From contig NC_089850.1 of the NCBI RefSeq assembly GCF_036373705.1, positions 44,938,048 to 45,002,047 on the forward strand: DNA of 64,000 bases, given 5' to 3'. Positions 26,001 through 37,829 of this stretch are shown here, piece after piece. The position numbers were made by a program, and so were the translations under genes. The notes under the pieces are model-generated. The model saw only the letters and a program-made list of their open reading frames with translations. It searched no databases and was not told the origin of the DNA. Each line of letters begins with the position of its first letter. The first letter of the stretch is position 1. This DNA comes from Amia ocellicauda. Lineage: Eukaryota; Chordata; Actinopteri; Amiiformes; Amiidae.

Positions 26001-29000
26001 GACAGTGAAAGAGAGCGGACTCTTCAAAATATCTGAACCACTATAGGTCTCCCTTGAGAACGACTCCACAAAGGAGCAGAAATAAATACTGAACTTCACG
26101 AGTCACACACAGGTTTTGTGGTTCATGGTGCTGAAACGGCTTCATTATTTGCTGCTCTTTTTCAACTTAGGAGAGAGGCTTGATGATGCAGCTGAAAGTG
26201 GAGCTAACAGCTTCCATCTGTCAACCTGATAATTAATGCCTCCCTCTGTCTGCTTCTCCTCTGCCAGATTCAGCTTTTACTGCATTATCTGAAGGAAGAC
26301 CCCAGGAAAGCGGTGAAGAGACTATCCATTCAAGACCTGAAATTCCTTGCGAAAAAGGCACCTCACCTGTGGACAAGAGAAAACATTCAGGTAAATGTCT
26401 GTTTGCAAGGTCCTCTGTTTGTGACGCGTGTAAAATCTTACCGATAAATACCTTATTATACAATTAAGATTTGTTTGGTGATTGAGTTAATCAACATCTA
26501 TGGAATGAAAGGTGGGGAATGTGTGCTGACTGGGGTGTTACTGGCGTTTGTACACTGAATTAGTTTCACTAGACATGTTTAGAGTTCAAAGGTTAAAAAT
26601 AACTGGTTAGAAATTCCACCCGAAACACTTTGTTTCATGAATGTTTAAATGAATGTCATTGGCATGTGTTTTTTCTTCCTCCTACTCTAGACCCTGTGTG
26701 AGTGCGCCCTGAGTACCCCTCATGACAGCCTGAAGCTCGGCATGCTGTCTGTGCTCTCCGCGCTCTCCGGAACCATCGCCATCAAACCGTACTTTAATGC
26801 GTCTGCAGGTATGGAGCACAAGCACATGGAAGTGGACCTCAGGATGGCTTGTGGGATTTATTAGAACATAACCTTTAAGTTAATTGACCCCTTTTGAATG
26901 ATGTTGGGTGTCTTGAATGGGTTTCTGTGTACCTGTCAAAAGCATTCTCATTCACTTGTGTTCTTCTTGAGAGCACCATCTGACCCGAATACAGTCTGAT
27001 GAGGTGGAATTGACACACAAGCTTTATGAGCTATTACCTCACGCCTGCCTTGGCTGCTGTTGATCAAGGACCGACTTTTAGCAGTGTGCAGCAGTGGGGA
27101 GTAGTGGTTAGGGCTCTGTACCAAGCTTAGTCTGTGATTTTGCCATTTGTCAGCGCTTTCATTCCAGGTGCTATTCTGCAAGCTCATCAAAGAGTTAGAA
27201 CTAGTGCATCCAGGGAGTTGAGGAGGAAAATCTGCTGGAGTCATGTTCTCTAGCTTATAATAACAGCATCTGATGATTTTGTTCAGTGGATTAAAATATG
27301 ACCCTGATGGATTTAAGGAAATTCCCACTTAGATGCAGCTGGAATTAGGTTTTGTGTGGAAAAGCACAGATCAGCTAGACTGAATGCAACAACCTGTAGA
27401 AGAGGGGTCTGTGTTTGCCGAACTTGTCAATCGCCATGTGTTTCCCCTCTGGCAGGGAGCGGGACGCCTCCTTCAGGGCCCACTGACTTGGTGAGGTTGG
27501 CACAGGAGTGCTGTTACCATAGCAATCTGGCGGTAGCAGCTCATGGGGTCAGCGTTCTGTCCAACATCGCCATATCCTGTCTGGAGAAAGGTAGGCGCCG
27601 ATACAGCCCCCTCTGCTTCACCTTACCCGTTCACTCAGAAATGAGGAAGAGAGGCCAAGACTCAAACAAACCTTATGCTTATCTTTGGTTCCTACTCGCT
27701 GGCTCCACTGTGAACAGAGTGTGATTTTATAAATGTGCTTCAAAGTCTTGTCTTCAAAATTCTGAAAGCAAATTAAAAAAAAAAAAAAAAAAAAAGCAGC
27801 CTTGTCTTGTATGTGAAGATCAGATTGTGAGCTCAAGCGAAGGCTGTGAATAACCAGTGTGGTCCTCCTGCACTGCAGACCTGTTGCAAGTGGAGCAAGA
27901 TGCTGTGCTGGGCCTGGAGTCCCTGCTTGTCCTGTGCAGCCAAGATGACAGCCGCACGGCTCAGGCTACATTAAAGGTAAACCTAGGAGGACTCTTAATG
28001 TAACGCTTGGCATTTAACACCATCTTTATATTGCCCCATTTCCACGGCCCTGGATGCTTAAACGGGTGTTTCCACTGGCTAAGCGTCCGGACGCGTCTGT
28101 GTTTTGTGGACGGTTAACAATCTGGTGCTATACGTGTCCATAAGCGTCCGTCCCCAATGAGGACATGATTCACTTTCAGCAGCAGAGGTGTGCGCTTGAC
28201 TTGTAGACAGACAGGGAAGAGATCCGATACATTGTGTCGGAAGATATAATCTCAAGTACCTTGTGTGATCAGGAAGAAATTACAGTTTTAGTAGCAGCGT
28301 GGAGTGAAATCCACGTACAGAAACAATGACTGCTTACAGTTAATATCCGAGTGCATTAAAAACTTGGATTTCACAGGACCGGTGCAGTGCCCTGACTAGT
28401 TGCAAATAAACTGAAGGATAATAATAATCGGATCGGTAGCAGCCGATGTTATTAATATTTTATGAACAGTTGGACGTGTTTCAGGCTGTGTTGTGTGAAT
28501 GGTGTGCAGGACAATCCGCAGAGACAAATCAGTATGAAGGCGAACACGATTCAGTTAACGTGTGTCTATTTACAAGTTACATTAATGAATAAATAAATAC
28601 AGCACATCTGGGTTTCCCTATAAAACATTAAGGACTGGTTTAATAAATTCGCCCATAAACGCCATGACTGAGACGCGCACACTTTAGTTCAATTATAACC
28701 TGCTATATTGTAGCTGGATGATTAATCGTGAAACGTGTGTATTTTGTTTCAACTGTAACTTACCCTGGTTAAGGACATCTGCTAAGTAAATGTATAAATA
28801 ATACGGCAAAAAGTATTGTTTGCAGTTACAAATCTGCAGAAAGAGTAATAAGTTAAGGGAGTCATGTTGTGCCATTTAAAATACATATATACTAGCACAA
28901 ATGATGACGATAATAATAACAATACATATTCACTATTTAGTATTCTTGTTGCACATGGAAACGTATTCTTATTACGCTGTCTTCAATCATGTAAAGCACA

Positions 29001-32000
29001 AAGAATAAAACACACAAAAGTCCTTTCCTCGTCAGGCTGTGTCGCTCGTAGTAGTGTTCTCGGTCTCTGTTTTTAACACAAACACAAACCAAACCCACGG
29101 TCGCTGCTTCTCCCATTAGAGGGACGGACTTCACAACAGACTTCTGGGACGCGTCTGAGGACGGACACGTCCGGCACGGCATGGCACGGCACGGACGCTT
29201 AAGCCAGTGGAACCGAGGCATATGTAACTGTATTGTGTGTTATTATGTAGTGTGATTAAGTATGGATTGCTGTTTACTTTCTTATGAAGTCTGACCCAAG
29301 GAGGGTGTGGTGCCAGTCTCACCTGTCTGGTCTTTGTTGTTCTCTGTGGTGCAGACCGCACTGACCTGCACGGTGAAGCTGGTGAAGTGCCGCCCCCACC
29401 TCAGCCAGTCGGTGGTGGAGTTCCTGCTGTGCCAGCTCCACTCTGCCCAGGACACTGCCCGTATCCTCATGTGCCACTCTCTGGCGGCCATCGCCATGCA
29501 GCTGCCTGTCCTAGGCCAGGGCATGCTGGGAGATCTGGTCGACCTCTACAAAGTGATTGGCCGCTCAGCCACTGACAAACAGCAGGAGCTGCTGGTAAGA
29601 TGACGAGCTGTGTTGCTGAAGGGGCTTCTTATGAGACATTGTCTAGGGGGAAGCAAGGCTAGCCGGGCTGTAACCTCACTCCTCTTGTGTGCCGTAGGTG
29701 TCCTTGGCAACGGTGATCTTTGTGGCCAGTCAGTCGGCTCTCTCTGCCGATGTGAAGAGCGTGATCAAGCAGCAGCTGGAGAACGTGGCCAATGGCTGGA
29801 CAGTGTACAGGATCGCCAGGCAGGCCTCCCGCATGGTAGGTTCTCTGTGCTCTGGTTGTCCACAGTGCTGATATTGTCCAGTAAGATGTTAAAACCAGTC
29901 TGTTTTGGGGTTTTAAAAGATATAATATTCCATTGAAATACCAGGAACCAGGAATATTGATAGTGTTCCCTCTGGATGTGTTTACAGATCAGTACTAAAC
30001 GCAATCCATAGTTCATGTTTTTGTCCAATGCAGTAGCATTGCATTGCTCACTGTTGGCGGTGTTTCCCAGGGCTGCCACGAGATCTCCAGTGAGCTGTAC
30101 CAGAGTCTGCGCACGCGGGTGGCCTCGGAGCACTTCTACTTCTGGCTCAACAGCCTGAAGGAGTTCTCCCAGGCAGAGCAGTGTCTCAGCGGCCTGGAGG
30201 ATGGAGACTACAGCGGCACCATGACTGCCATTGCAGAGGCCTTGAAGTCCTACCAAAAAGGAATTGCATCGCTGACCGTCAGTATACCATAATTTATTAT
30301 TATTATCAGAAGCTGAGGTATCATTCTCTGCCCACATTCTTCAGAGAAGATCCTCCTATTCCCCAACTCATACACAGCTATCTGCTAGTGTTGTGCGTCG
30401 CCAGATTTAATGCAAAGTGCCTGAAGTGAGACTGATACTGCATTTGAAACTCGAGAAACCTCACTCTCTCTGTCATATATATAATTTGTTTTTTATTTTT
30501 ATTTTTTCCCTGTTTTCCAGGCCGCCAGCACTCCTCTGAACCCCCTGAGTTTCCAGTGTGAGTTTGTCAAGCTGCGCATCGACACCCTGCAGGCCCTCTC
30601 CCAGCTCATCTGCACCTGCAACAGCCTGAAGACCAGCCCGCCCCCTGCAATCGCCACCACCATCGCCCTCACCTCGGGCAACGAGCTGCAGCGCTGCGGT
30701 CGCATCTCTACACAGGTACCCGGCCACTGTTGGAAGACAATGGCATCTACCCAGCCTCCTCTGCTAGCAGGCCTCCTTGTAGTGGCCCCTGAGCCTTGTG
30801 AATCAGAAAGAGGGAGCCATAGAGAGATCTTATCGAGCAAAGCACTGATTACAGATTTGTAAAGCTTGGACAGAGGTTCCCCATCCCTCCTTCCAGTAGA
30901 TACGGCAATGCTGTGTGTGTGTCTGTGTGTTTGTGTCTGTGTTAACCAGCTTCGGTCATGCCCTCTGTCACAGATGAAGGTGTCGATGGATGAGTTCCGA
31001 GGCCTGGCCACCCGTTACGCAGATCTCTACCAGTCCTCCTTCGATGCCGATTCAGCCACACTCCGAAACGTGGAGCTGTATCCTTCTCTAAACCACCGTG
31101 TTCAGGAGAAATGTCTGGACTGAGGCATGCAATGTGTGAGATGTTCAGACCTGGAGGGAGGGTTTGCACTGGAGTGAAGTACAAAAGGTGTTTTGTGATT
31201 GTTGTTGTTTTTGGTAATTTGCAAATACAGTATTCAAATCCTGAATAGCCTTTGGTTATAAATTAGTCAAAATGCCTTTGTGGAAAATAGTCTTTCTCTT
31301 TCTGTCAGTAGTGATGGAAACTACTTTCTTTAGTGCAAGCTTGACGATGTGACATCCATTGTCATCTTCTGTTGTTTTCCTGCTGCAGAGAGCAGATCGA
31401 CTAATTATAGTATTTCTGAACATCCGAAAGGTCTGACAGTTTAATGTTGTTTTGGATGAGCTGTTTAAAAAAATTCTAAAGAACTTTTGGTTTAGTCAAG
31501 GGAGACGCGTATCCAGTTTGCTCTTAACGTTCATCTCAGTCAGCAGCAGAGTTGCTTGTTGATTTCCCATGTCATTGAGGCCCTTATCCTAGACCCACAT
31601 ACAGCCAGGTAAGACTTTGAAAGCTCCTTCACTTGGTTTAACCAGTTAATGACTATTTCTACCATAATCACACATTTCTTTTCAACATTGCATGGAGTCT
31701 TGGTGGACTCTTTTTCAATATCAACCGAGTTGTCCGATTCAGGGCCTGATCATGAAATTGAGATGATAACCATTTTCTATTAAATGTAATTCTACTAATC
31801 ACATTTTCATGATGATAAATATCTGTTGTTCTCCAGTTTCCAGGAGTATGGTATCTTGGGTGCAGTGCAGGCCGAGAGCGAGTATGAGAGGAGGGTTATG
31901 TCTGTGTTCAATCACGTCCTGGAGGAAGTGGAATTGCTCGGCAGGAAGTACCCTCCTGTGTCTTACTTGGTGAGAACAGGGAGCCATTTTGTGGGTTGTA

Positions 32001-35000
32001 ACTTAGTCTAATGTCAAATCGTCAAGAGTCGATATTCATATACATAGTCAACGCCTTTTTGTGTAACTAGCTTTTAAAAAAAGCACATAACAAAGATTTA
32101 ACTTTTGGGATTTCATAAAAAGGAGAGGAAATAAAGTACAAGAATAAAAATACTTCCACATTGTAAGTGAATTTAAGGACATTATAAAACCTACCTATCC
32201 AGTGTTAGAGAATAGACACGGGTTATTGCTGTCACTGTCTCATGCCCCACTGCACTCTTGCTTCAGCACACCGGGTGTCTCTGTGGTGCAGTCATTGCCC
32301 TGCTGAAGGTCCCCCTCTCATTCCAGAGGTATTTCTTCCAAAAACTGCAATCTACGAGCATCAAGGTATGTAAAAAAAAAAAAAAAAATGCACTTAATAA
32401 AACAGACATCGTGTTATTAATGTAGCTTTCCATGTTCATTATGTATGAAATGAAAAGTAAATTCTCGCAGCAGTGATTCACAATTTGCCAAAGGGAAATT
32501 GCTGAGGTTGCCATTCTGGGAAATCTAGTTTCCATATTGTCTCGACCCGCTGTTTCCATGGTTATCTGTTCAAGTGTTTTATGCTTATGGGGAGCATTTT
32601 TCGGCATGCCAGCTTGCAGGTCAGTCCCATCAAAGGGATTTGTTACAACAGCTTAAGCATTGATGTGGCACTTTTCAATGTTTTCTGCTCCAATATAAAA
32701 TATGTTCTTCTTTTTCTTACACCAGATAAACTCCAGCTAATGTTCAAAAGCCAAAGCGATTTACTGAACAAATGAAATGTTAACTTTTTCTGTCAGGGAG
32801 CGTATTTTGCCCAGGAGCACAAAGCTGTGATAAATACCTTGTAATTTAGTTTACATTATTTCACTAATTTTTCTTTCCTTGGGTTTACCTGAATATTAAT
32901 CCTCTGCGCCTTTATGTCTAGCTTTGCTCACTGATTGAGAAGATGAGCAGAAGCACAGACAATGATACGTTTAATGGTTTTTACTTGTTGTCAATGTTAC
33001 CAGCTCGCCCTTTCCCCCTCCCCGCGGAGCCTGAGTGAGCCAATCACAGTGCAGAACACCCAGCAGCTGGCTCTGAAGGTAGAAGGGGTGGTACAGCATG
33101 GCTCCTCACCCGGGCTGTTCCGCAAGATCCAGTCCGTCTGCCTCAGTGTCAGCTCCACCCTGCAGAGCAAAACTGGGCAGGACTACAAGGTAACTGAGCA
33201 CATGGGGCCATTTTAATGAACAAAAAAAAGTTTACAAACGAGAGGAGGCCATTAATAACTGAGTGATCCAAGGATCCTATCCAGTCTATTTTTAAATGTT
33301 CCCACTTTCATCTTCTACCACATCGCTGGGGAGTTTGTTCCAGTTTATGACAGTTTACTCTCTGTGTGAAGAAGTGTCTCCTGTTTTCCGTCTTGAATGC
33401 CTTGAAGCCCAATTTCCATTTGTGTCCCCGGGTCCGTGTGTCCCTGCTGATCTGGAAAAGCTCCTCTGGTTTGATGTGGTCGATGCCGTTCATGATTCTG
33501 AAGACTTGAATCAAGTCCCCACGTAGTCTCCTCTGTTCCAGGGTGAAAAGGTTCAGGTCCCTCAGTCTCTCAGTAGGACTTTCCCTTCAGACCTGGAATA
33601 AGTCTGGTTCTCTCCTCTGAACTGCCTCTAGAGCAGCAATATCTTTCTTGAAGTGTGGAGCCCAGAACTGTACACAGTATCCAGATGAGCTCTAACTAGT
33701 GCATTGTACAGTCTTAACATTACTGCCCTTGTTCTCAATTCTACACTTCTGACAATATACCCTAACATGCTGTTTGCCTTTTTTATTGCTTCCCCACATT
33801 GTTTGGATGGAGAAAGTGAGGAGTCCACATAGACTCCTAGGTCTTTCTCATGCGTTACTTCATCTAGTTCTATTCCTCCCATAGTGTAATTATAGTGGAC
33901 ATTTTTGTTACCTGCATGTAATACCTTGCACTTGTCCACATTGGATTTCATCTGCCAGGTGTCGGCCCACAACTGAGTATTATCTAAGGCCCACTCAAGA
34001 CCTCTGCAGCAAACATCGAGTGATTCAATGCCTTTAGTACTTGTCAAATATATTTGTATTATTTGCTACACATTTATTATAATAATAATAATAATACACA
34101 AGGATTTAATTCCATGAGGCACTGTCCATGTGTACAACTCATTTCAACACAAAAATGTCTCCATAATGTCATTTTATACTATGTTACTGAAATAAGAGTT
34201 CTTCTACGAACCATAAAATATAATAATCAGACTTACACTGGGCAGTAGTGGTCCCAGCTGCCATTTTTCTTTTTAATATTGTGTTATAACCACAACACCT
34301 GGGGATAAAACTGCAGCTCTTGTGTTTTAATGGCTATAAAGCAGCTGAATGGCTGAAAGCTCAAGCCAAGAGGCTCCTTCTGCCATATAGTCTTTGGAGT
34401 GTCTTGAAATTGCCTGTGCTTGTCCAGTTGTGCACAATATACCAGATGGGTGCATACATTTCAGCCTTAATGGGAAACTGAAGCATAATGAACACCAACG
34501 CCTGTCACTGCAAACAGTCATTTAATGTCACTTGAGATTTTGAGGCTGTTTCATGAATTGAGGGAATGAGGTTTTCTTTTTCTTGTTCTGCAGAAAGTAG
34601 TGAAGTCATGCTTTTATTGGCCTAAAGGTTTAAAAGTGCAGAGCCGTGCATGACTAGTTGAAATGTGCAAGTGCTATCCTGCAGTTGTGTCAGTCAGAGA
34701 GCAGCTGATGGGGCTGTGGGCAACGAGGAGGTGATCTCACGCACAGCCACGAGTGCGTGTCCAGCCGTGTCGGCGTCCCCGTTACAGCCACGCTAAAGAG
34801 GCTGGCCTTTTCTCCCTCATGTGCTGGAAATAAACAAGTCTCAAACAGGATAGCTGGATGGATGTATGTCTCCGTTTATTTATATATTCATTCACTCATT
34901 CATTCATTCATTCATTCAATTGGTAAACTGCCCTGCATTATTTAGACGGTAATATAATGAATAATCATTTATAACTGAAGCGTTGAGTTTTGCGATTGTC

Positions 35001-35337
35001 TGCATTTCTTAAACAAGCACCTCTCCCCCTACAGATTCCTCTGGACAACATGACTAACGAGATGGAGCAGCGGGTTGAGCCCCACAACGATTACTTCAGC
35101 ACGCAGTTCCTGCTCAACTTCGCTGTCCTGGGAAACCACACCGTCACCGTGGAGGCTTCTGTGGTGGACGGCAGCGGCATTGTGTGGAAGACCGGCCCGA
35201 AGACCACCATAGCCATCAAATCGCTGGAGGACCCTTTTTCGCAGCAGCTCCGACACCAGCTTCAGCAGCAGCAACAGTCTCAGCAGGCCGCGCCTCAGCC
35301 CCCTCCGCAGAGGAGCGTGTACGCCCGCTTCCAGTGA
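23068..35337 (+). CDS. ints7: ints7: Integrator complex subunit 7, complete in 20 coding exons
   Basis: INTS7 is a HEAT/ARM-type alpha-solenoid subunit of Integrator, the nuclear complex that cleaves snRNA and other nascent Pol II transcripts. Exons: 23068-23161, 23568-23697, 23965-24111, 24436-24573, 24861-24907, 25233-25432, 26268-26390, 26691-26808, 27456-27590, 27879-27976, 29355-29594, 29698-29835, 30071-30277, 30521-30715, 30974-31077, 31540-31608, 31837-31969, 32267-32365, 33004-33189, 35035-35337. The sum is 2904 nt, 967 aa plus stop (human 962, 20 exons as recalled). Words such as GYGEQELDANSALMELDKG, KVTQQSEKHLEKILNVDEF, GRSATDKQQELL and NDYFSTQFLLNFA are near-identical to human. 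The C-terminus is Gln-rich (LQQQQQSQQ). Every junction is GT/AG and in phase. No catalytic motif is expected: it is a scaffold. Confidence 0.97.
25480..25557. mobile_element. 78-bp near-perfect palindromic MITE
   Basis: TACAGCTCTGGAAAAAATTG at the left end pairs with CCAGAGCTGTA at the right, and GAGACCACT pairs with AGTGGTCTC further in. The whole element folds into one hairpin with a loop around CATTGATTTC. It starts and ends on TA, which would fit Tc1/mariner-type insertion. It lies in ints7 intron 6. Confidence 0.75.
27081..27130 (+). mobile_element. Fragment of a tRNA-derived SINE head
   Basis: GGAGTAGTGGTTAGGGCTCT resembles the A-box part of a tRNA-derived fish SINE. The B-box half is not recognisable, so this is a truncated copy in ints7 intron 8. 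Confidence 0.5.
28031..29220. mobile_element. About 1.2-kb non-autonomous DNA element with CpG-rich inverted ends
   Basis: The left end contains TTTCCACTGGCTAAGCGTCC and the right end, reverse-complemented, GTTCCACTGGCTTAAGCGTC. Further in, AAGCGTCCGTCCCCAATGAG on the left pairs with AAGTCCGTCCCTCTAATGGG from the right, so the imperfect inverted arms are about 110-130 bp. The middle is AT-rich with no transposase. The ends are far more CpG-rich than ints7 intron 10 around them. The superfamily is uncertain; I could not fix a target duplication. Confidence 0.7.
33226..34050 (-). mobile_element. CR1-like LINE, 3' fragment with decayed reverse transcriptase
   Basis: On the minus strand the segment encodes the C-terminal end of a CR1/L2-type reverse transcriptase. 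One frame (34047-33628) holds NTQLWADTWQMKSNVDKCKV, EKDLGVYVDSSL and ARAHLDTVYSSG. A second frame (33514-33308) holds LFQISRDTRTRGHKWKL and NRRHFFTQRVNCHKLEQ. In a complete element these are one frame, so the copy has frameshifts and is dead. The GAGAGGAGGCCATT tail close to 33240 is the usual 3' end of this family in fish. The copy is 5'-truncated and antisense in ints7 intron 19. Confidence 0.88.
34076..34096. repeat. (AAT)n microsatellite
   Basis: About seven AAT units next to the 5' end of the CR1-like fragment in ints7 intron 19. Confidence 0.85.
34887..34919. repeat. (ATTC)n microsatellite
   Basis: About eight ATTC units, one of them imperfect (ACTC), in ints7 intron 19, about 120 bp before the last exon. 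Confidence 0.85.
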
Positions 35338-35660
35338 CGTGGGCCTGCTATGAAATTGGCAGTTGAAGTGCAGCAGGATATCGACATTTGGCAGAACGTG
35401 ACGTTTCGTATCAGGAGCCTGTTGCTTTGTAAAGTTTCATGGTTTGTTAACGCCTTGTCTGCAGTTTGTAAACCCGTGCTTTCATGTTGGCAGGCATTGC
35501 AAGAGGCAAACTGAAAGATTCAAAACTGTCTCAAGTAGGAAGTGGGAAAGCTGTGGTCCAAGTAAAGACTTCATTTGTGAAATCTCTTCTTGCATCTGTT
35601 TTTCTTTCAACACAAATATAAGCTTAATAAAGAATCTACCATAAAAGATTCGGGGGGAAA
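35338..35660 (+). terminator. ints7: ints7 3' UTR and poly(A) signal
   Basis: A canonical AATAAA at 35626-35631 lies 289 nt after the stop codon. It is the first such hexamer downstream of the gene, giving a short 3' UTR. Alternative sites further on cannot be excluded. Confidence 0.65.
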
Positions 35661-36269
35661 AAAAAGATTCCCGATCCAGTTTTGGTTTTGTGAAAGAGTG
35701 CAAGAGCATGTGTTTTCATTGCAGTGCTGTGAAACTGAATCAGACAGTGATGGTGGTCTGCAAGTGCAGTCTCTCACCACTGTTTACTGGATAATTTCAG
35801 ACTTAAACTAACCTCACAGAAACAACTGTCTTCTATTGAATTGTGTGTTTAGCGTCACTGTTGCCGATTTAGAGTAGTAGTATTAAAAATGAAACAAAAA
35901 CAAGAAGCCTGCTTTGTTTCAATGTCCTTGGCCATGCAGGAGATATCTTCATCTGTAACCTCTCACTTAGCCTGCACTCGGGGGGGCAACATTTCTCCCT
36001 CTAATGCTTCCCATTAATTCCCCACTTATTCTTCTCTGCATAATGCATTTGGTTGCTAACAGGAGATGCATTCTATTTTGAAGCATGGCAACAAGGCTCA
36101 CTGCCATACTTGTTGGTGAACACAGTTAGCCAACGTGTGGTCTTTCAGTGGGGCAAGTTACGATGGTTGGGTTCTGTAAAAGCACCACTTTTAAATGTGT
36201 ATGTTCGCTCTTATTAATGCATCAGTAATGAGTATCTCTTCTGTCAGGATTCATGTGGTCTTAGGGAAG

Positions 36270-36356
36270 AGTGGGAGGATGCCAAGTGCAGATCTGAACC
36301 CAGGACCCTTAATCTGTTAGGCAGCAGTGCTACCTACCATCTGACCTTGCTGCCCT
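36270..36356 (-). mobile_element. tRNA-derived SINE fragment
   Basis: On the minus strand the sequence reads GGCAGCAAGGTCAGATGG, then AGCACTGCTGCCTAACAG, then TCCTGGGTTCAGATC. This is the A-box/B-box head of a common fish SINE (the type with AGTGGTTAGCACTGCTGCCT), with several substitutions. Confidence 0.65.
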
Positions 36357-37790
36357 CAGTTGAATTCATTATTAAATGTTGTGTATTGGGGTGAGAGAAG
36401 AGTGTTTCTGGCTCTGTCTCCCGCTCTGCCCCTTCTTCCTGAACAGTGATGGAGTGGTCATGTCTGGCTGGTGCCCGTCTGCTGGCAGCAGTGACCCTGC
36501 ATGACCTTGTGTTGGGAATGGAAACTGCACGTTGCCTTCAAAATGTATTCTTGCATTTGTGGAAGGGATGTGTTCTGAAGGCTTCTGTCTGTGTGATGTC
36601 ACTCACAGCTGTTGGGGAAACGCCACGGATCACCCTTGGAGAAGGCATTCCTACATGGCAGACAGTAGCCTGAAGACATGTCTCCAAACTGAATGCAAGC
36701 TGACGTCGCACACGTAATTGTTTTAGACAATGACATAAAATGTGAAAGACTTGTCGGGATGTGAACATTGAGAAAAGCTGAGGAGTGGGTAAAGCTACGG
36801 ACTTTTTTGTGGGGAGGGGGAAAGTCTTGTGTCTACATTAGCCATCTTTCTTTTCACATAAATAATTTGTCGACCGTGGAAGGCTTCCAATGATAGTCAC
36901 CCCCCGTCGCTCTTCTAAAAATCCCCAAATCCTTTATGCCATCTTTTTTTCCCAGTCTTGTTAGCTACAGTGATTCAGTGCTAAAGGAGTTTGTGACGAC
37001 AAACTATTTTTCTCATTGATTTTCTTTTTAGCCTCCGAGTCTCTCAAAGGCCATGATTGATCAATTATTTAGCATCCTGCGAGTGGTCATCAATGTCCTG
37101 CATCCATTGTCCTGTCAGCAGCACCCTTACCATGGAGTCACTTACCTCAGAAAGTAACTAAGATGCCATTGAATAATTCAAACAGTGAAGCATTAGCTTC
37201 AAATTAATCCTTGAATTAATACAGACCTTGAAAAGGGTACAAGTCTTTGACATCCGAGGATTGGAAGGTGAAATCAATATTTAATACAAAGCCCATGAGG
37301 TCACACTCCTTCATTAGTCTGACTTGCTTTACTGTGGTTGAATGGTCTTAATGGAAACATTTACAAGGAAAAGTCAAGACAGTTTGACCAGAGCTTTTAG
37401 TGAATGCTTTGCAGTGCACTTCTGATTTAGCGTTAATATTGTTTTCATAGTAGGATTTGGAAGTGGGTTTGCCAACTATCTCAGTAACGTTAGTATCATG
37501 ACAAGAGCCTCTAACATTTAACAAGAGAAAACAATTCTCAAGTGCACATAAAGACCGCCAGTGATTGGTAAAAGGATTTCACAAAACCGGGCCCTGAGGT
37601 GAAGGCAATGGCATGGCATTAGACTTTACACTAATCGCCAATATTGACTAAGCTTATCTGTTCTATGTTTAAAATGTTAAGAAAATTATGTGTTTGAAAA
37701 GTTTAATATTTTTGAAATATCTGAAAAGTAAAGACTTTAAATGTTGGTAAGTGCATACAATGGAAAGTATGTAAAATATGTCAATAACAC

Positions 37791-37829
37791 TTCCACCCAC
37801 CTCTAGATGCTATTCAGAGGTGGGTGGAA
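37791..37829. repeat. Perfect 14-bp inverted repeat hairpin
   Basis: TTCCACCCACCTCT and AGAGGTGGGTGGAA are exact reverse complements separated by an 11-nt loop. The stem is too short for an ordinary microRNA precursor. It may be a MITE remnant or a structured site. Confidence 0.85.

Noticed and set aside
29765..30337. 190-aa minus-strand frame
   Set aside because: It overlaps ints7 exons 12 and 13, which match human INTS7 on the plus strand.
30499..31011. 170-aa minus-strand frame across ints7 exons 14 and 15
   Set aside because: It is a shadow of conserved ints7 exons on the opposite strand and has no recognisable domain.
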